In this document: in pieces, positions 1 to 10,242 of the stretch | Layout of the letters: each line of letters starts with the position of its first letter | Numbering within the stretch: position 1 is the stretch's first letter | NCBI GenBank assembly: GCA_026075535.2 | Contig: AP026547.1 | Location: forward strand, 10,292,001-10,356,000 | Direction: 5' to 3' | DNA: 64,000 nucleotides | Origin: Tricholoma matsutake | Lineage: Eukaryota; Basidiomycota; Agaricomycetes; Agaricales; Tricholomataceae | The notes under the pieces: model-generated | What the model was told of the DNA's origin: nothing | Seen by the model: only the letters and a program-made list of their open reading frames with translations | Databases searched by the model: none | Translations under genes and position numbers: made by a program

Positions 1-7
1 ACCCCCA

Positions 8-1162
8 TTGCCACCATGTCAAGGCACTGGAATTCGGTGGGACTTAGGCTCACTGTATCAAACCTACCCATTCTCTATCCATGACCCCACCTCTCGATTC
101 AAGCCTGGTTATACCCTTCTCTTTGACGATCCTACCGGCTGTCGTATACATGTGCGCTCGCTTTTTTGCACTGGATTGTCACCAACTCCCACAGTCCCTT
201 GTTTGTCCTGCCAGGCAACTGCAGGGCTCGTCAATGTCGTCCTTGATTGTGCTTGAAGACCCTGTGGAAAACTGGACCTTACCATTCTAAGCCATATTCA
301 GCTCAGAAAGAGGCTTGATTTAGCCATGAAGAAGGTGAAGAAGGAGCAACTGAAGGTGCGTAGTGTCTGGCACTCAGATAACCTGTTTCTGATCCCTGGA
401 TAGCAGTTCAACACCTGCAAGGTCCTTTTTCACCTCCGCACCCATAAGAAAACCTGGTGTACACTCCTCGACCTTATCAGTACTGAGAACATTCCCGGGC
501 TACCATGGATTTTAAAGAATTCAAACCTTCGCAACTGGAGTGTGGAGAAATTACTGGAAATGGTGCAGATGGCTTTGGAGGGAAAATACCACCCACGGAA
601 CTACAGCGAGCTAGAGCTTGACCTCGCGATTGCAATCTATGAGCTGGGTGGCGGGGCGGCCCTTTATGCCCTCCTTGACCGCCACCAGGACTTCCGACTC
701 CAAATCTCGGTCAGCTCCATCAAGATGGTCAATCTTCTTGCGAATATCAAGACAATGTTCAAGGATATCAAACCTGGACCCAAAAAAGGTGGAGTTGCCA
801 GTGATGGATGCTTCTGCTACCTTTCGAAGACCGATGAGATTGCGGGTCTATGTGAACATGCCAGGAAGCCATTGTCGGTCAGAATGGGCACCAACTTGGA
901 TGTCGTGCACAACATTGCCCAGGCGGTATGGGATGGACAGGTCCATATTTGGCAAGAGGTCTTCGTGGCTACATTCATGAGAAATGATGAGACGGACTAT
1001 GGTGCTAAGCCCGTCTTGCTGCTACCAACGTGCAAGCAAGCCTTGTTTAGGTGGCAACCATTGTTTGCACTGCTGGTACGGTTTCTTTTCTTTTCTTTCT
1101 TGTTTTTATCTACTAACTAAGTGTTTTCCTTCTTTCTTTAGGGTATAGTAAACTATTGCTAA
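8..1162 (+). pseudogene. Decayed copy of a multicopy agaricomycete gene family (likely element-associated)
   Basis: I read three exons in one frame: 8-355, 407-1075 and from 1142. Introns 356-406 (gtgcgt...cag) and 1076-1141 (gtacgg...tttag) are both phase 0. The product includes a Lys-rich stretch (AMKKVKKEQLK) followed by KLLEMVQMALEGKYHPRNY and a hydrophobic ELGGGAALYAL segment. I recognise these from memory as a very abundant family in mushroom genomes, probably carried by mobile elements; its biochemical role is unknown to me. The copy is broken: TGA at 254-256 stands where Arg (CGA) is expected, the centre has lost sequence, and exon 3 stops after seven codons (1160-1162). The start lies upstream of the window or near its edge. 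Confidence is good for a decayed coding copy and moderate for family identity. Confidence 0.55.
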
Positions 1163-1506
1163 TGACGGGGGCTGACACTATGCAACCCATGCCCTTCCAC
1201 GAACACCCAAACACCCTCCTCCACGTGCAAATGGGATGTAAGGCCTCCAGAATGGACAGGAGATGGAGAAGGGGCACAGGTGATGGTTGAGGGGTACCTG
1301 GAGACCCGTGAAGGGGGATGCCCATTGGGTAAGCAATTGTTGACGCTCCAACCAGTGCCACATCACTGACAGTTGCCTAACCCCCTCGACTACGAAAGCC
1401 TGGAAGGACAAAGCAATGATGCACAAAGTGCTCATCCACCTGCACACCAACGACAGCTAGCCAATGATGACAACTACGACTATGGATGCCACACCACCCG
1501 CACCCA
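1163..1506. other. Non-coding stretch, nothing recognised
   Basis: No reading frame with family features and no clear repeat boundary. A few GT/GC-rich words resemble the palindromic-box minisatellites of E1/E2, but too weakly to claim homology. Confidence 0.4.
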
Positions 1507-1740
1507 GCACACTGTTCAGTAAAAAACAATGGTATATCCGTTCAGTGGATTTCTGCAAAACGACGATAGATCCATCAGTAGTGGATTGGGCCCACGTCAG
1601 GAAAGACTCATGTGGGCCCAGGGTGTGATGCATCCATGTGGGCCCAGTATACAGCTTCACTGAAGAATTCTTGGTGGCAGCAACATCTGAATCATGGCGC
1701 TGGCTAGCATGGTCATCATTTTACTACATGTTACCACATA
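1507..1740 (-). repeat. Dispersed repeat Q, copy 1 (TGGGCCCA-rich)
   Basis: The reverse complement matches 26138-26400 over most of its length. Shared words include the three TGGGCCCA blocks, the segment ending in GATCTATCG and the flank with GCTAGC. The second copy has about 40 extra bases in the middle. Differences between copies are often CG in one and TG/CA in the other. No transposase, inverted termini or target duplication was found, so the class is unknown. Confidence 0.6.
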
Positions 1741-2262
1741 TACATGGGCCCATGCAATGCGTGTGATACTGCACAATTGTATTGGCCCACCACTGGTTTT
1801 CTTATAGACATCAGCCTATACGGACATATCGTTGGTGCTGGTTCCCGGTGCCAATGATCATTGTAGGTTTGGTAGGGAAAAGTGCAGCAGCAGGTCAGCA
1901 GGTATCGGCGGTTGGATGCATACGGCGTCGGGTCACAGCAGATATGGTTGGATGCATGCGGCGCTGGGACATGCCACACTAGCCAATTGTTTTAGACACC
2001 AATGTGATGTCCTGCTATAGATTATGGTTAGATATAAATGAATGTCCCAATGTTGGGGCCAGAATCCAGAGGTATGAGCACACAATTTTACTGACTTGAC
2101 AGAGGGTGTACTTAAGAGTTTGAACTGCTTACCACATATACATGGGCCCATGCGATGATTCCATTTGACAGGGAACAATTGTATTGGCCCACCACTGGTT
2201 TTCCTATAGACATCGGCCCATAGGGACTTATCATTGGTGCTTGTTCCCGGCGCCAATGATAA
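1735..2262 (+). repeat. Direct duplication of a roughly 130-bp block (units near 1735-1862 and 2132-2262)
   Basis: The block beginning CCACATATACATGGGCCCAT and ending near the CCCGGYGCCAATGAT box occurs twice, about 397 bp apart and in the same orientation. The second unit lies immediately upstream of the gene at 2322. The intervening sequence (1863-2131) contains no recognised feature. Confidence 0.65.
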
Positions 2263-2321
2263 TTTTGTCCATTGATTACTTAATTGTCCAAACATTCTGT
2301 ATCTACAACTGCATTGAAGTT

Positions 2322-3355
2322 ATGATATCCCACTATACAAACCTCAAATCCGTGCCTCACTGGCCATATAAACCTGACCCTGTTACTGCTGGCAAATTCG
2401 CTACTGCATTGAATCAAATAGAAGTTGAGCATCAGAGGAACACCGATTTCCTAGAGAACCCTCACCCTACAGTCAAACCTACTGAGTTCCATGAGCAGGC
2501 CATTGCTGCTCAACAGGTAGCTCATGATCTCAGCATTCGAGAGAGTACTACGGGACTACTACCAGCACGGAATGATCTAGCACATGGGCAGGAAGTGCTG
2601 TTGTATGGAACGTCATGTCTCCATGCTGCAATCACTGCATGGATCCTTGCAGTAGATAACAATGAAGACTATGAAGAGTCACGGTTGGGGTGGGTGTCTG
2701 GCCTATTTTTCGAGACTGTAAGTGAACATATTGTGATTGCCAATTATCTGATCACCAATACCAACTTAGAAGGAATTCTTGATGGCCACTGGAATTTATG
2801 CCTCTATGGGTGGCAGTGCTCCATACACTCCCCCGCTCGTCATGGAAACCATAAAGATGGTACAGGATGGGACTTTGTGGTGCTCGGAACGCAATGATTC
2901 TGAGGGCAAAGATTTTCTGGAACTAAAATACATTCCAGCAATACAAAGGTACTTGAAGGTTGATGCTGATGACCCCACCCGTATTGTCGATAGCTATATC
3001 AATTCTTGGTGGAGTAAACAGAACGATCCGGAGAACTACGACTCATACCCATTCACTCCACACAACTTCCTGGTGGTTCATCGGCCACAGGTGAGTAACA
3101 TGTTGTTGTCCTTTAATTTATCTTAAGTTTCATCAGATCCAGTTCACCTGGCAAGACCTACGGCCGGTCCCATATGCCACCAGTGACCTGGCCAAAATAC
3201 AATTAATGATGAAGATCTTCAAAGACCTGCATTCGACATGGAAAAGGATGACTGAGACGGTCCGAGAAAATGATGCCCAACTTCAGAAGGATAGGAAATT
3301 GTTGGCTTACTGGGAGGATGTGCGGAATCAGGTTAGGGAGCACCTTGACACTTAA
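2322..3355 (+). CDS. Unknown three-exon gene with clean introns
   Basis: Exons are 2322-2717, 2770-3090 and 3137-3355. Introns 2718-2769 (GTAAGT...TTAG, 52 nt) and 3091-3136 (GTGAGT...CAG, 46 nt) are both phase 0, and splicing gives one frame of 311 codons without stops. The product has no domain I recognise. It carries Trp/Tyr-rich stretches (SYINSWWSKQNDPENYDSYP) and a charged C-terminus (AQLQKDRKLLAYWEDVRNQV). The start is uncertain: the frame stays open upstream to 2184 inside the direct repeat, and ATG 2322 is the first ATG after that repeat. The last ~100 bp of exon 3 also occur in inverted orientation at 15480-15596. Lack of decay stops, unlike the neighbours, suggests a maintained gene. 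Confidence 0.6.
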
Positions 3356-3554
3356 CAAGTCATCTATGTAGAAAAAGATAAACATTGTAGTGACTGGCAC
3401 CGGTAGTGATAAAGTCACTTGTGGCAATAAGCATCCAAGGTCAAGAGCTAAGTGAATGACCAGCGCTGGTTATTGTAGAACCCCATGAGCTACAAAAATG
3501 TGTATGGGCCCATCCTAAAATAATACAGGGAAATGGGCCCATACAAATGATACA
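3259..3554 (-). repeat. Left arm of long inverted repeat, outer part
   Basis: The reverse complement is collinear with 15299-15596. It spans the end of exon 3 of the 2322-3355 gene, its 3' flank and two TGGGCCCA blocks. It is separated from the inner part (5654-6377) by element E1. In the right arm the two parts are contiguous. Confidence 0.75.
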
Positions 3555-3563
3555 CTCAATGGA

Positions 3564-3610
3564 GGTCTTTACACTGCTCCATATGTTCCACGTGGATCCA
3601 TGCAGAATTG
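3564..3610 (+). repeat. E1 left terminal inverted repeat
   Basis: Pairs with 5600-5644 on the opposite strand, with a few mismatches and small gaps. The outermost bases differ slightly (GGTCTTTACACT versus CCAGTAATTTACACT), so the exact first base is uncertain by one or two positions. Confidence 0.7.
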
Positions 3611-3837
3611 TGTGGACTCCGCATGGATCTGCACGGACTCCGTATAGATTTACATCCCATCTAATGAACAGTTTTAGTTATGCAACAGGGGCAGACAGTC
3701 CGCACGGATCTGCATGGACTAGCTCGGATTCCACACTTTTTACTTGGATTCCACGGATTTTGGCCATCCGCATCCGAGATCAGACAGCAAGGACCAGCAA
3801 GGATAGTCCGCATGCATCCGAGCAGACCATTTGAGCT

Positions 3838-3918
3838 TATGTCATGAATGGTGTTTGAACTCGGAGCCTCATGGTTAACTAATAAGTACAAATGCACATT
3901 ACTGTTACACTACGCAGC
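3838..3918 (-). other. tRNA-like (SINE-like) segment inside E1
   Basis: On the minus strand an A-box-like word (TGGCTGCGTAGTG) is followed about 60 nt later by a B-box-like word (GAGTTCAAACACC). The same segment occurs in E2 at 35450-35530 with B-box GGGTTCAATTCC. It does not fold as an obvious intact tRNA, so I call it tRNA-like only. Confidence 0.35.
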
Positions 3919-4153
3919 CATTATTGTTTGTAGCCATTGATGCAACTACATACAACTGTTTGGCTTTGTATGACAAAGCACACAGCTGCATCATCAACAT
4001 TGCCAGCTCATCACTCACCACCACCACCATCGACGACAACCACGCCGCCATCTCACTCCCTCCCTCCTTCCCTCTCTACCACCACCATCACCTCCACCCA
4101 CTCCCAGCCCCATTCCACGGCCACGAAGAGCTGCCAACAAGCCGACCAGAAGC

Positions 4154-4577
4154 AATGTGGGCCCAAACGATGCAATTGTGTCATTTGGGCTGTAGGTAAT
4201 TTTTTTTATTCATTTCTTCTTTTTATCAACTAACTAATTGTTGTCTTTGTTTTTTAGGTTCTAATCTACAGGTAACGACGGATGACAATGCGGGCCCAAA
4301 TGACGCAATTGCATCGTTTGGGCCATAGGTAATTTTTATTTATTCGTTTCTTCTTTTTATCAATTAACTAATTGTTTTCTTTGTTTTTTAGGTTCTAATC
4401 TACAGGTAACAACTCCACAGCCACGAAGAGCTGCAAACAAGCCGACCAGAAGCAATGCGGGCCCAAACAATGCAATTGTGTCGTTTGGGCTATAGGTAAT
4501 TTTTTTTTATTCATTTCTTCTTTTTCTCAACTAACTAATTGTTTTCTTTGTTTTTTAGGTTCTAATCTACAGGTAAC
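4154..4577 (+). repeat. E1 tandem array of intron-like modules
   Basis: Three tandem units, each with a GGGCCCAAA..GATGCAATTG word and then a 62-63-nt segment with all marks of a fungal intron: GTAATTTTT, ATCAACTAACTAA (branch-like), T-rich tract, TTTTTTAG. The intron-like segments are 4196-4257, 4329-4391 and 4496-4558. Each is followed by GTTCTAATCTACAGGTAACG. The same module recurs in E2 on the other strand. No open coding frame accompanies them. Confidence 0.75.
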
Positions 4578-4749
4578 GATGGACGACAATGCAGGACGAT
4601 GCAAACCCCCCCAAAACAGATGAAAACAAGCACCAGGGCCCCACCACAACCACCCATGGCGACGGATGACACACCACCTGCCCCCAGCCCCACGACACTG
4701 ACAAAACCAATGCCAACCACAGAACGACACACCACCCACCATCCACCCC

Positions 4750-5150
4750 ACAAGGACACACCACCCACCTCCAGCCTCGCAAGCCACTGCTTGTGGAGTG
4801 GATGGTGGGTGGAATGATGATGAGGGGGATGGGAGACAAGAGGAAAGGGAGACGAAGGGGGAGGGGGAGGGAGACAACAAGGGAGATGGGACAGGAGACG
4901 ACAGCACACCACCCACCTCCAGCCTCGCGAGCCACTGCTCATGGGGTGGATGGTGGGTGGAATGATGACGAGGGGGATGGGAGATGAGAGGAAAGGGAGA
5001 CGAAGGGGGAGGGGGAGGGAGACGACGAGGGAGATGGGACAGGAGACGACAGCACACCACCTGCCCCCAGCCTCACGAGCAACTGCTCGTGGGTGGATTG
5101 CGGGTGGAACAATGATGAGGGAGGGGGGTGTGTACAGACCAATGGGGAAT
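4750..5150 (+). repeat. E1 minisatellite with a GAGCA..TGCTC palindromic box
   Basis: Three units of about 146-152 bp begin near 4756, 4902 and 5054 with CACACCACC. They carry a palindromic core (AGCCACTGCT, AGCCACTGCT, GAGCAACTGCTC) followed by GTGGATGGTGGGTGG and a purine-rich GAGGGGGA stretch. Long open frames on the minus strand here are repeat artefacts: they are proline/serine runs that shift register with the repeat. Confidence 0.7.
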
Positions 5151-5210
5151 GGTGAGGGGGGACAAGAGGGGGTCACAAGGGAGGGCCGACGATGAACGCA
5201 CCCGCCCCTG

Positions 5211-5336
5211 CCATCTCGCATGCTAGCGAGATGGTGGGTTATTTATTTTATTCTATAGTCTACTGCCCCCCTCTTCGGCAGGGGGGCAACTTTTTTTGTA
5301 TTTAATACTACCAATAAAATGTCCCCCATCGTGGGG
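5211..5336 (+). repeat. E1 hairpin array (three stem-loops)
   Basis: Three GC-rich inverted repeats at about 53-59-bp spacing are separated by A/T-rich DNA: 5211-5234 (CCATCTCGC / GCGAGATGG, perfect 9 bp), 5264-5288 (TGCCCCCC / GGGGGGCA) and 5324-5336 (CCCCA / TGGGG). They correspond in position and composition to the five-hairpin array of E2. Confidence 0.6.
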
Positions 5337-5399
5337 CATCCTTGTTTTTTTTGCCATCAACCCATGCCTCAATTCTTCATTTGGGTCACCACATGGTTG

Positions 5400-5599
5400 G
5401 AATCTGTGTGGACTTATGTGGACTTATGTTGACTCTGCGCAGACTTATGTGGACTCCACGTGGACTTATGTGGACTCCACATGGACTTATGCAGACTTAT
5501 GCGGACTCCACGTGGACTGGGGCAGAGTCCATGGTGAAAGGGGTGTAATTTTTCATTTTGGTCACCAGATGGTTGGACTCCACATGGAGTCTGCACAGT
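5400..5599 (+). repeat. E1 right subterminal TGGACT repeats
   Basis: Tandem TGGACTYAYG / TGGACTCCACG words alternate for about 200 bp. Related words occupy the left subterminal region at 3590-3800 and both subterminal regions of E2. Confidence 0.7.
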
Positions 5600-5644
5600 C
5601 TGCATGGATCTGCGTGGAACATATGGGGCAGTGTAAATTACTGG
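5600..5644 (-). repeat. E1 right terminal inverted repeat
   Basis: Reverse complement of the E1 left end; see the E1 entry. It abuts the second CTCAATGGA copy at 5645. Confidence 0.7.
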
Positions 5645-5653
5645 CTCAATGGA

Positions 5654-6377
5654 ATGATTGGGTGGGCCCATGACAGTAAAAGGAAAACAGTATGGGCCCA
5701 CACGACTATAGCATACAGGACTTGAATTACTGCTGTTATTACAAATCATAAAGAATATATCCTAAAACAGTACATTGTAGTGACCAGCGCCGGTAGGGAT
5801 ATACACAGGCACATAACAGAAGAGAACAATCATTAGTCGAAGACAGTAGTAATGTGCAATGAGAGTAGACGTAGATTAATCCTGACACTGGCCAGAAAGC
5901 AACTGTTGCTTGTGTGGCAGTCAGCTATTTCTGAACTGTATCTCTTGGCACTGGAAAAGGTAAAGGCGGCACTGGTCATCCACATAGCTCTTAAAAGACT
6001 TGTATGCTAATTGCGGCCGCTGTGCACTACAATATGGATAACAAATGCAGGAATGGTGACATGCTGTATGCTGTAGGAATGTGGGAGGATAAGGATATAT
6101 GCAAAATCAGTACATTGCAGTGACCAGCGCTGGTAGTGATAAAGTCACTGGTGGTGATAAGCATCCAAGTCAAGAGCAAAGCAAATGACCAGTGCAGAAT
6201 ATATGCTAAAACAGTACATTGGAGTGATGGGTGCCGGAGAAGACAACGTCGCGCCAATCATTCCCCTAGCTCTTAGACTTGTACACTAATTGCCACCGGT
6301 GGTCACTGATAATGAAAAGCAATGACATGCTGTAAAAGTAAGAAACTATTAACCAATGGGTATCACAAACACCGCCG
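5654..6377 (-). repeat. Left arm of long inverted repeat, inner part
   Basis: The reverse complement is collinear with 14570-15289 over about 720 bp, including the ACCGGCGCCGGT-type boxes and TGGGCCCA blocks. The short open frame on its minus strand is shared with the right arm only because the DNA is repeated; I do not regard it as a gene. Confidence 0.8.
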
Positions 6378-6530
6378 GTGTAATTTTACATTGGAAACAT
6401 CGACAGTAGCTTTGTGAGTATGACCTAGGTAACATGTTAGTATGCTGTGTAGAACAGTCCCATAGTAACCTCTACATGGTACCATTGTCATTTACATTGC
6501 CATGTTGCCATGTTTCCTCACTGCCTACAG

Positions 6531-6542
6531 TGCCTATATAAT
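6531..6542 (+). promoter_or_regulatory. TATA-like box upstream of the KDZ gene
   Basis: CCTATATAATCC lies about 50 bp before ATG 6588, after a stretch with no repeat structure. The spacing suits a core promoter. Prediction only. Confidence 0.4.
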
Positions 6543-6587
6543 CCTGGAGATGCTTGTTCATAATTTTACATCGCTCTACAAACCATC

Positions 6588-9500
6588 ATGCCTAGAGGAC
6601 ACACTCGCACCATCATTGGAAGAATCACCCAGATGACTGTCATTCGCTCCCAGACATTGCAGGGACCCAGGGATCGCCTTGTACCAGTTCAGCAAAGTCC
6701 TCAGTCAACTCCAAGGCATAAGCAGGCCAAGATAAGTGCACCAGTGTCAGGATTGGCAACCACATCCAACACCAATATAACATCTCTGATGTCCAATGAA
6801 CCAATTGAGCATCACACTCTAAATTTCATTGCAGATCTTGATCCCCCCTCTTCAAAGGTGACTTATTATGGCTACCACATTTACTATGCTAATATTACCC
6901 TCAGACACCTCAAGATTACATCGAAGAATGGTTGCCTAAAAAGGCCATGTATTTGGAAGCACTACTATCCAATGAAGTACCCGATTGCATGAAATGCAAT
7001 TTGTGTGGGGATGATGCTGCTACCTGGTGATGCTGAGACTGTCTTTTCAATCCCATGTTCTGTACTGACTGCTGCCGTGATAACCATGCTTCTAACCCAT
7101 TTCACTGCATCGACCACTGGACAGGTTCCTATTTTGAACCAGCTTGGTTGTTCCAAGTTGGGTTAGTTTTACATCTCGGTCACAATGGTGCATCCTGCCC
7201 AAGTTACTTTCACCCATCGGCGCCAGATGTGGTTGGACAAGAGGCCGACAATTATGAAGATGATTTGGATGATGCAACAGAAGGTGATGGAACCAACAAC
7301 ATCGTCAAGGAGATGAAAAGGTTTACCAGTGTTTATGACCTTGGTCCCACAACTTTCCCAACGCCGATGGATTGTCACAAATTGACAGTAATCAATGTTT
7401 CCGGTGTACATCGTATGTGGGTCAAGTGGTGTAATTGCCCTAATTCCCATCAAGAGCAGGAAAATCACTTGTTGCAATTGGGGCTTTTCCCGGTCAGCTA
7501 CAAAAATATCAAGACCACGTTCACATTTAAAGTCCTCGATGATGCGCGATTGTCCAATCTGGAATGTAAATCTTCAGCCTATCAATACTACCAGAAGCTC
7601 CAGTGCATGACTTCACCCTTATTTCCTAGTGCTGTGGAGGTATGATTGATATACTACAGTTGTCAATATCTCTGACATCGGTACTTGAGGATCAATACAG
7701 GGAGCTTCTCAGGGCAAGCCGGCTATGGCGAATGTTGAAACATTTGAAGTGGAGAGGCCGCTGGGGAGAATCACAGTCCAGTGCCAGCGGCTCATTGGTG
7801 GCTGCAATGCATGGTGCAACTGACATCCCAACATTCTGTGCTGCATGTCCTCAGCCTGGTGTCAATCTGCTGGAAAATTGGACTGAGGATCCTGACCAGT
7901 AAGTCAAATCGCATGAATTGGAATGTATTTAATGTAATCTTACCTCAGAATGGCATACACTCGGACTTTTGTCATGGATGGAAACTTCACCGCTGTTCAT
8001 CCGAAGCGCAAAAATGCTCACCGTGATATTAAGCTCAGTCATGGTGATTTTTTCATGACTGAGCCAAATCGCTACAAAGCACACCTCGCCATTGCTAAGG
8101 AAGTCACAGAGGTAAGATATTTGAAAGACTTTCAGCATATTTACTAACTCCAAATTAGACACCGACCTGCAATGAGCATCATGCTGTAAATGACTGCTTC
8201 ATCAAATACAAGGGTCTTCATGTAACCGGTGTTGGTGCAACTGCTTGTGGCCATCATGGTTGCTTCTGCCCCAGTGTGGTGGTTGACTTCCAAAAAGGGG
8301 AATGGTGAGATATCTTCACATTTTGAGAGACATTGTGTAATGTTTTCTAGACAAGCAAACATGGACTATTCTTTATCTGAAGCCTTGAAAAACACTAATA
8401 TCACCAGACTCAAGAAAATCATTTTGATTTATGATATAATGTGCCAGTATTGGAAGAGGATCAGCCTTCGGATGGAGGAGAGTCAGTATATCCAGCTACC
8501 ACTCGGCATCGCCATTCTGCATGGTATTGGTCTTTTCCATGTCGGTGGCCATGTCTGGCAATGTTTCTCATGCTTTTCACCAAGTTTCATTCCCGGCGCC
8601 GGACAAGTGGATGGAGAAATCCTTGAATCATTGTGGTCAGTGTTGAATGAAATCTCACCTAGTACCCAAAATGCTACCATTTCTGGACAGATTGAAACCT
8701 TGGATGATCATATGGGGGATTCCAACTTCAAAAAAATGCAGGACATAGGTGAATACATGTTTGTACCTTGTGCCAGATTGACTTGGAACCAGATGTAGTG
8801 GTTACCACCGCCCACTGATTCAGAGCCGCTGTGGCAGGTGAGGAGGAAAGTCGGGTGGACCTATTGCAGTACACAGCAAACTCAGACCCTGAGGAGATTG
8901 CAACCTGGAAAGAATTGGAAAAACACTCTCAGGCAACATGTCTAATCGATCCAGAAGCAATGGACATCTATGATATAAACCCTGGTCAGGTAGTGGTCAC
9001 ACGAAGCGACCTTCAAATGAACCTTCTAGAGGATGAAGATGAAACCGGTGATGGAAAGGGTGAAACCACCTGGGTTGCTCTTGGCCTCAAACTTGAGGAA
9101 GCCCAGTGCATATCCAGCCATTGCAAGATATTCCTATGCTAACTAGTATCAGACTGGCTCTTGGGACCTTTATACGTCAACAGTGTTTGGTGTTGTCCAA
9201 GGCTGATAAGCTGAAGATTGCAACAAAACGGGAAAACCTTGATACCAGAGTGGATTCCTTCATTGCTAAATCAGAACAATTTGTGAACAATGACACATTG
9301 GATACACTGCAAAAGCTTAATGACTCGCCACTGAGACCAGTACTCCCATCACAAGCTCCTGATTACCAGACTAACTTGGATGATGATGGTCAAAGCAACC
9401 CATTTATTACAAGGCCCCCGGTAGCAGCAGTCCATACTGCTGAAACACGCCCATTACCTCTTCCCTCTACATTTGGCTTTCCACAAATTACTCAGCTTGG

Positions 9501-10242
9501 TTTGGATTCCCTCACCAAGAAAGAGTTGAGATTGAGGGAAGGACAAGCAAACAATGAGCTCCAGGGTGTTAGAATGGCCCTCAGTGAGAAATCTTTCTTA
9601 TTCAGAAAGAATTTACGTCTCGCCACCTCCAAGAACAAAAAGGGAAGGGCTTGGTCAAAGGTGCATGCTATTAGCCGCCGGGTTCAAGCACATCGTCAGG
9701 TATACAATGCAGCGAGGGCTGCAATGGTATCATTGGGATGTTCACCTGAGATGCAGTCCAAGTATCAGGTATTGCACTGGGACAAACTCAAGATTTCAAC
9801 TGCCGTGGTGAGGGGTGGTACCAGCAATGCTGAGGGTGGAAGCCGGAGACAGGATGAACCATTGCCATGGTTTTGGACCATTAATGTCCAAGCTGATGTT
9901 GAGGCAAGCGAAATGATGAAAGAATGTAAGTACACCTCAATTCACTTTAATGAGCGACTTCACTATTATTTAGTCTACAGGGTGCACTGGTTATGGGCGA
10001 ATGCCAAACATGATAGATGGTCGGAGGAGTTATCAATTACTAGTCATGAAATGGCTTGGATCCCACGTTATTTTCTTCACAGAGCAGAGGTCTGGGTTAA
10101 CTGCTTGGAAACTCAGACCTCGCCGGGAGCTGTGGCATATACCAAACATCAGGTGGCAAACTGGAAAAGGATGGCCACTTCCTCCATGCATATTTTCAAA
10201 GCCATACATCCACGGGTAGGAAATGTCTGGGGTTTTGAGTAG
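6588..10242 (+). pseudogene. KDZ-family (CxC2-type) DNA transposase, decayed
   Basis: Multi-exon gene for a Kyakuja-Dileera-Zisupton transposase. Introns I can place: 6858-6904, 7640-7689, 7899-7948, 8112-8158, 8305-8350 and 9926-9973. N-terminal features are a QDYIEEWLPKKAMYLEALL helix, then a Cys/His cluster (CNLCGDDA, CTDCC, HASNPFHCIDHWTGSYFE). The RNase-H-like core shows Asp in VMDGNF (7977-7979), Asp in YDIMCQYW and Glu in GAGQVDGEILESLW. The C-terminus keeps the helical region from LREGQANNELQG to YRVHWLWANAKHDRWSEEL. Stops are TGA at 7028-7030 and 7034-7036, where family members have Arg, and a TGA formed across the 8305-8350 intron. The frame also shifts near 8750-8830 and 9110. Probably inactive but recently so. 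Confidence 0.85.

Larger units (their letters stand above)
3555..5653 (+). mobile_element. Element E1: non-autonomous TIR element with 9-bp target duplication
   Basis: CTCAATGGA occurs at 3555-3563 and again at 5645-5653. The bases between (3564-5644) interrupt a repeat whose uninterrupted copy at about 15290 has this site once. The two ends are inverted repeats: the left end runs TTTACACTGCTCCATATG then TTCCACG, and the reverse complement of the right end runs TTTACACTGCCCCATATG then TTCCACG. Homology continues into GGATCCATGCAGA-like words and TGGACTCC repeats. Inside, in order: subterminal repeats, a tRNA-like segment, a CAC/ACC-rich segment, an array of intron-like modules, a GAGCA-box minisatellite, hairpins and right subterminal repeats. 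No transposase is encoded. A 9-bp duplication is typical of Mutator-like elements; that assignment is inference. Confidence 0.8.

Noticed and set aside
1076..1141. Homology between the intron of the decayed gene and the E1/E2 intron-like modules
   Set aside because: Both have TTTTATC.ACTAACTAA and a T-rich acceptor, but such words are general features of fungal introns; flanking similarity is too weak.
4527..5221. Long proline/serine-rich open frames on the minus strand
   Set aside because: They arise from a purine-rich minisatellite read in several registers; no start context, introns or domain support.
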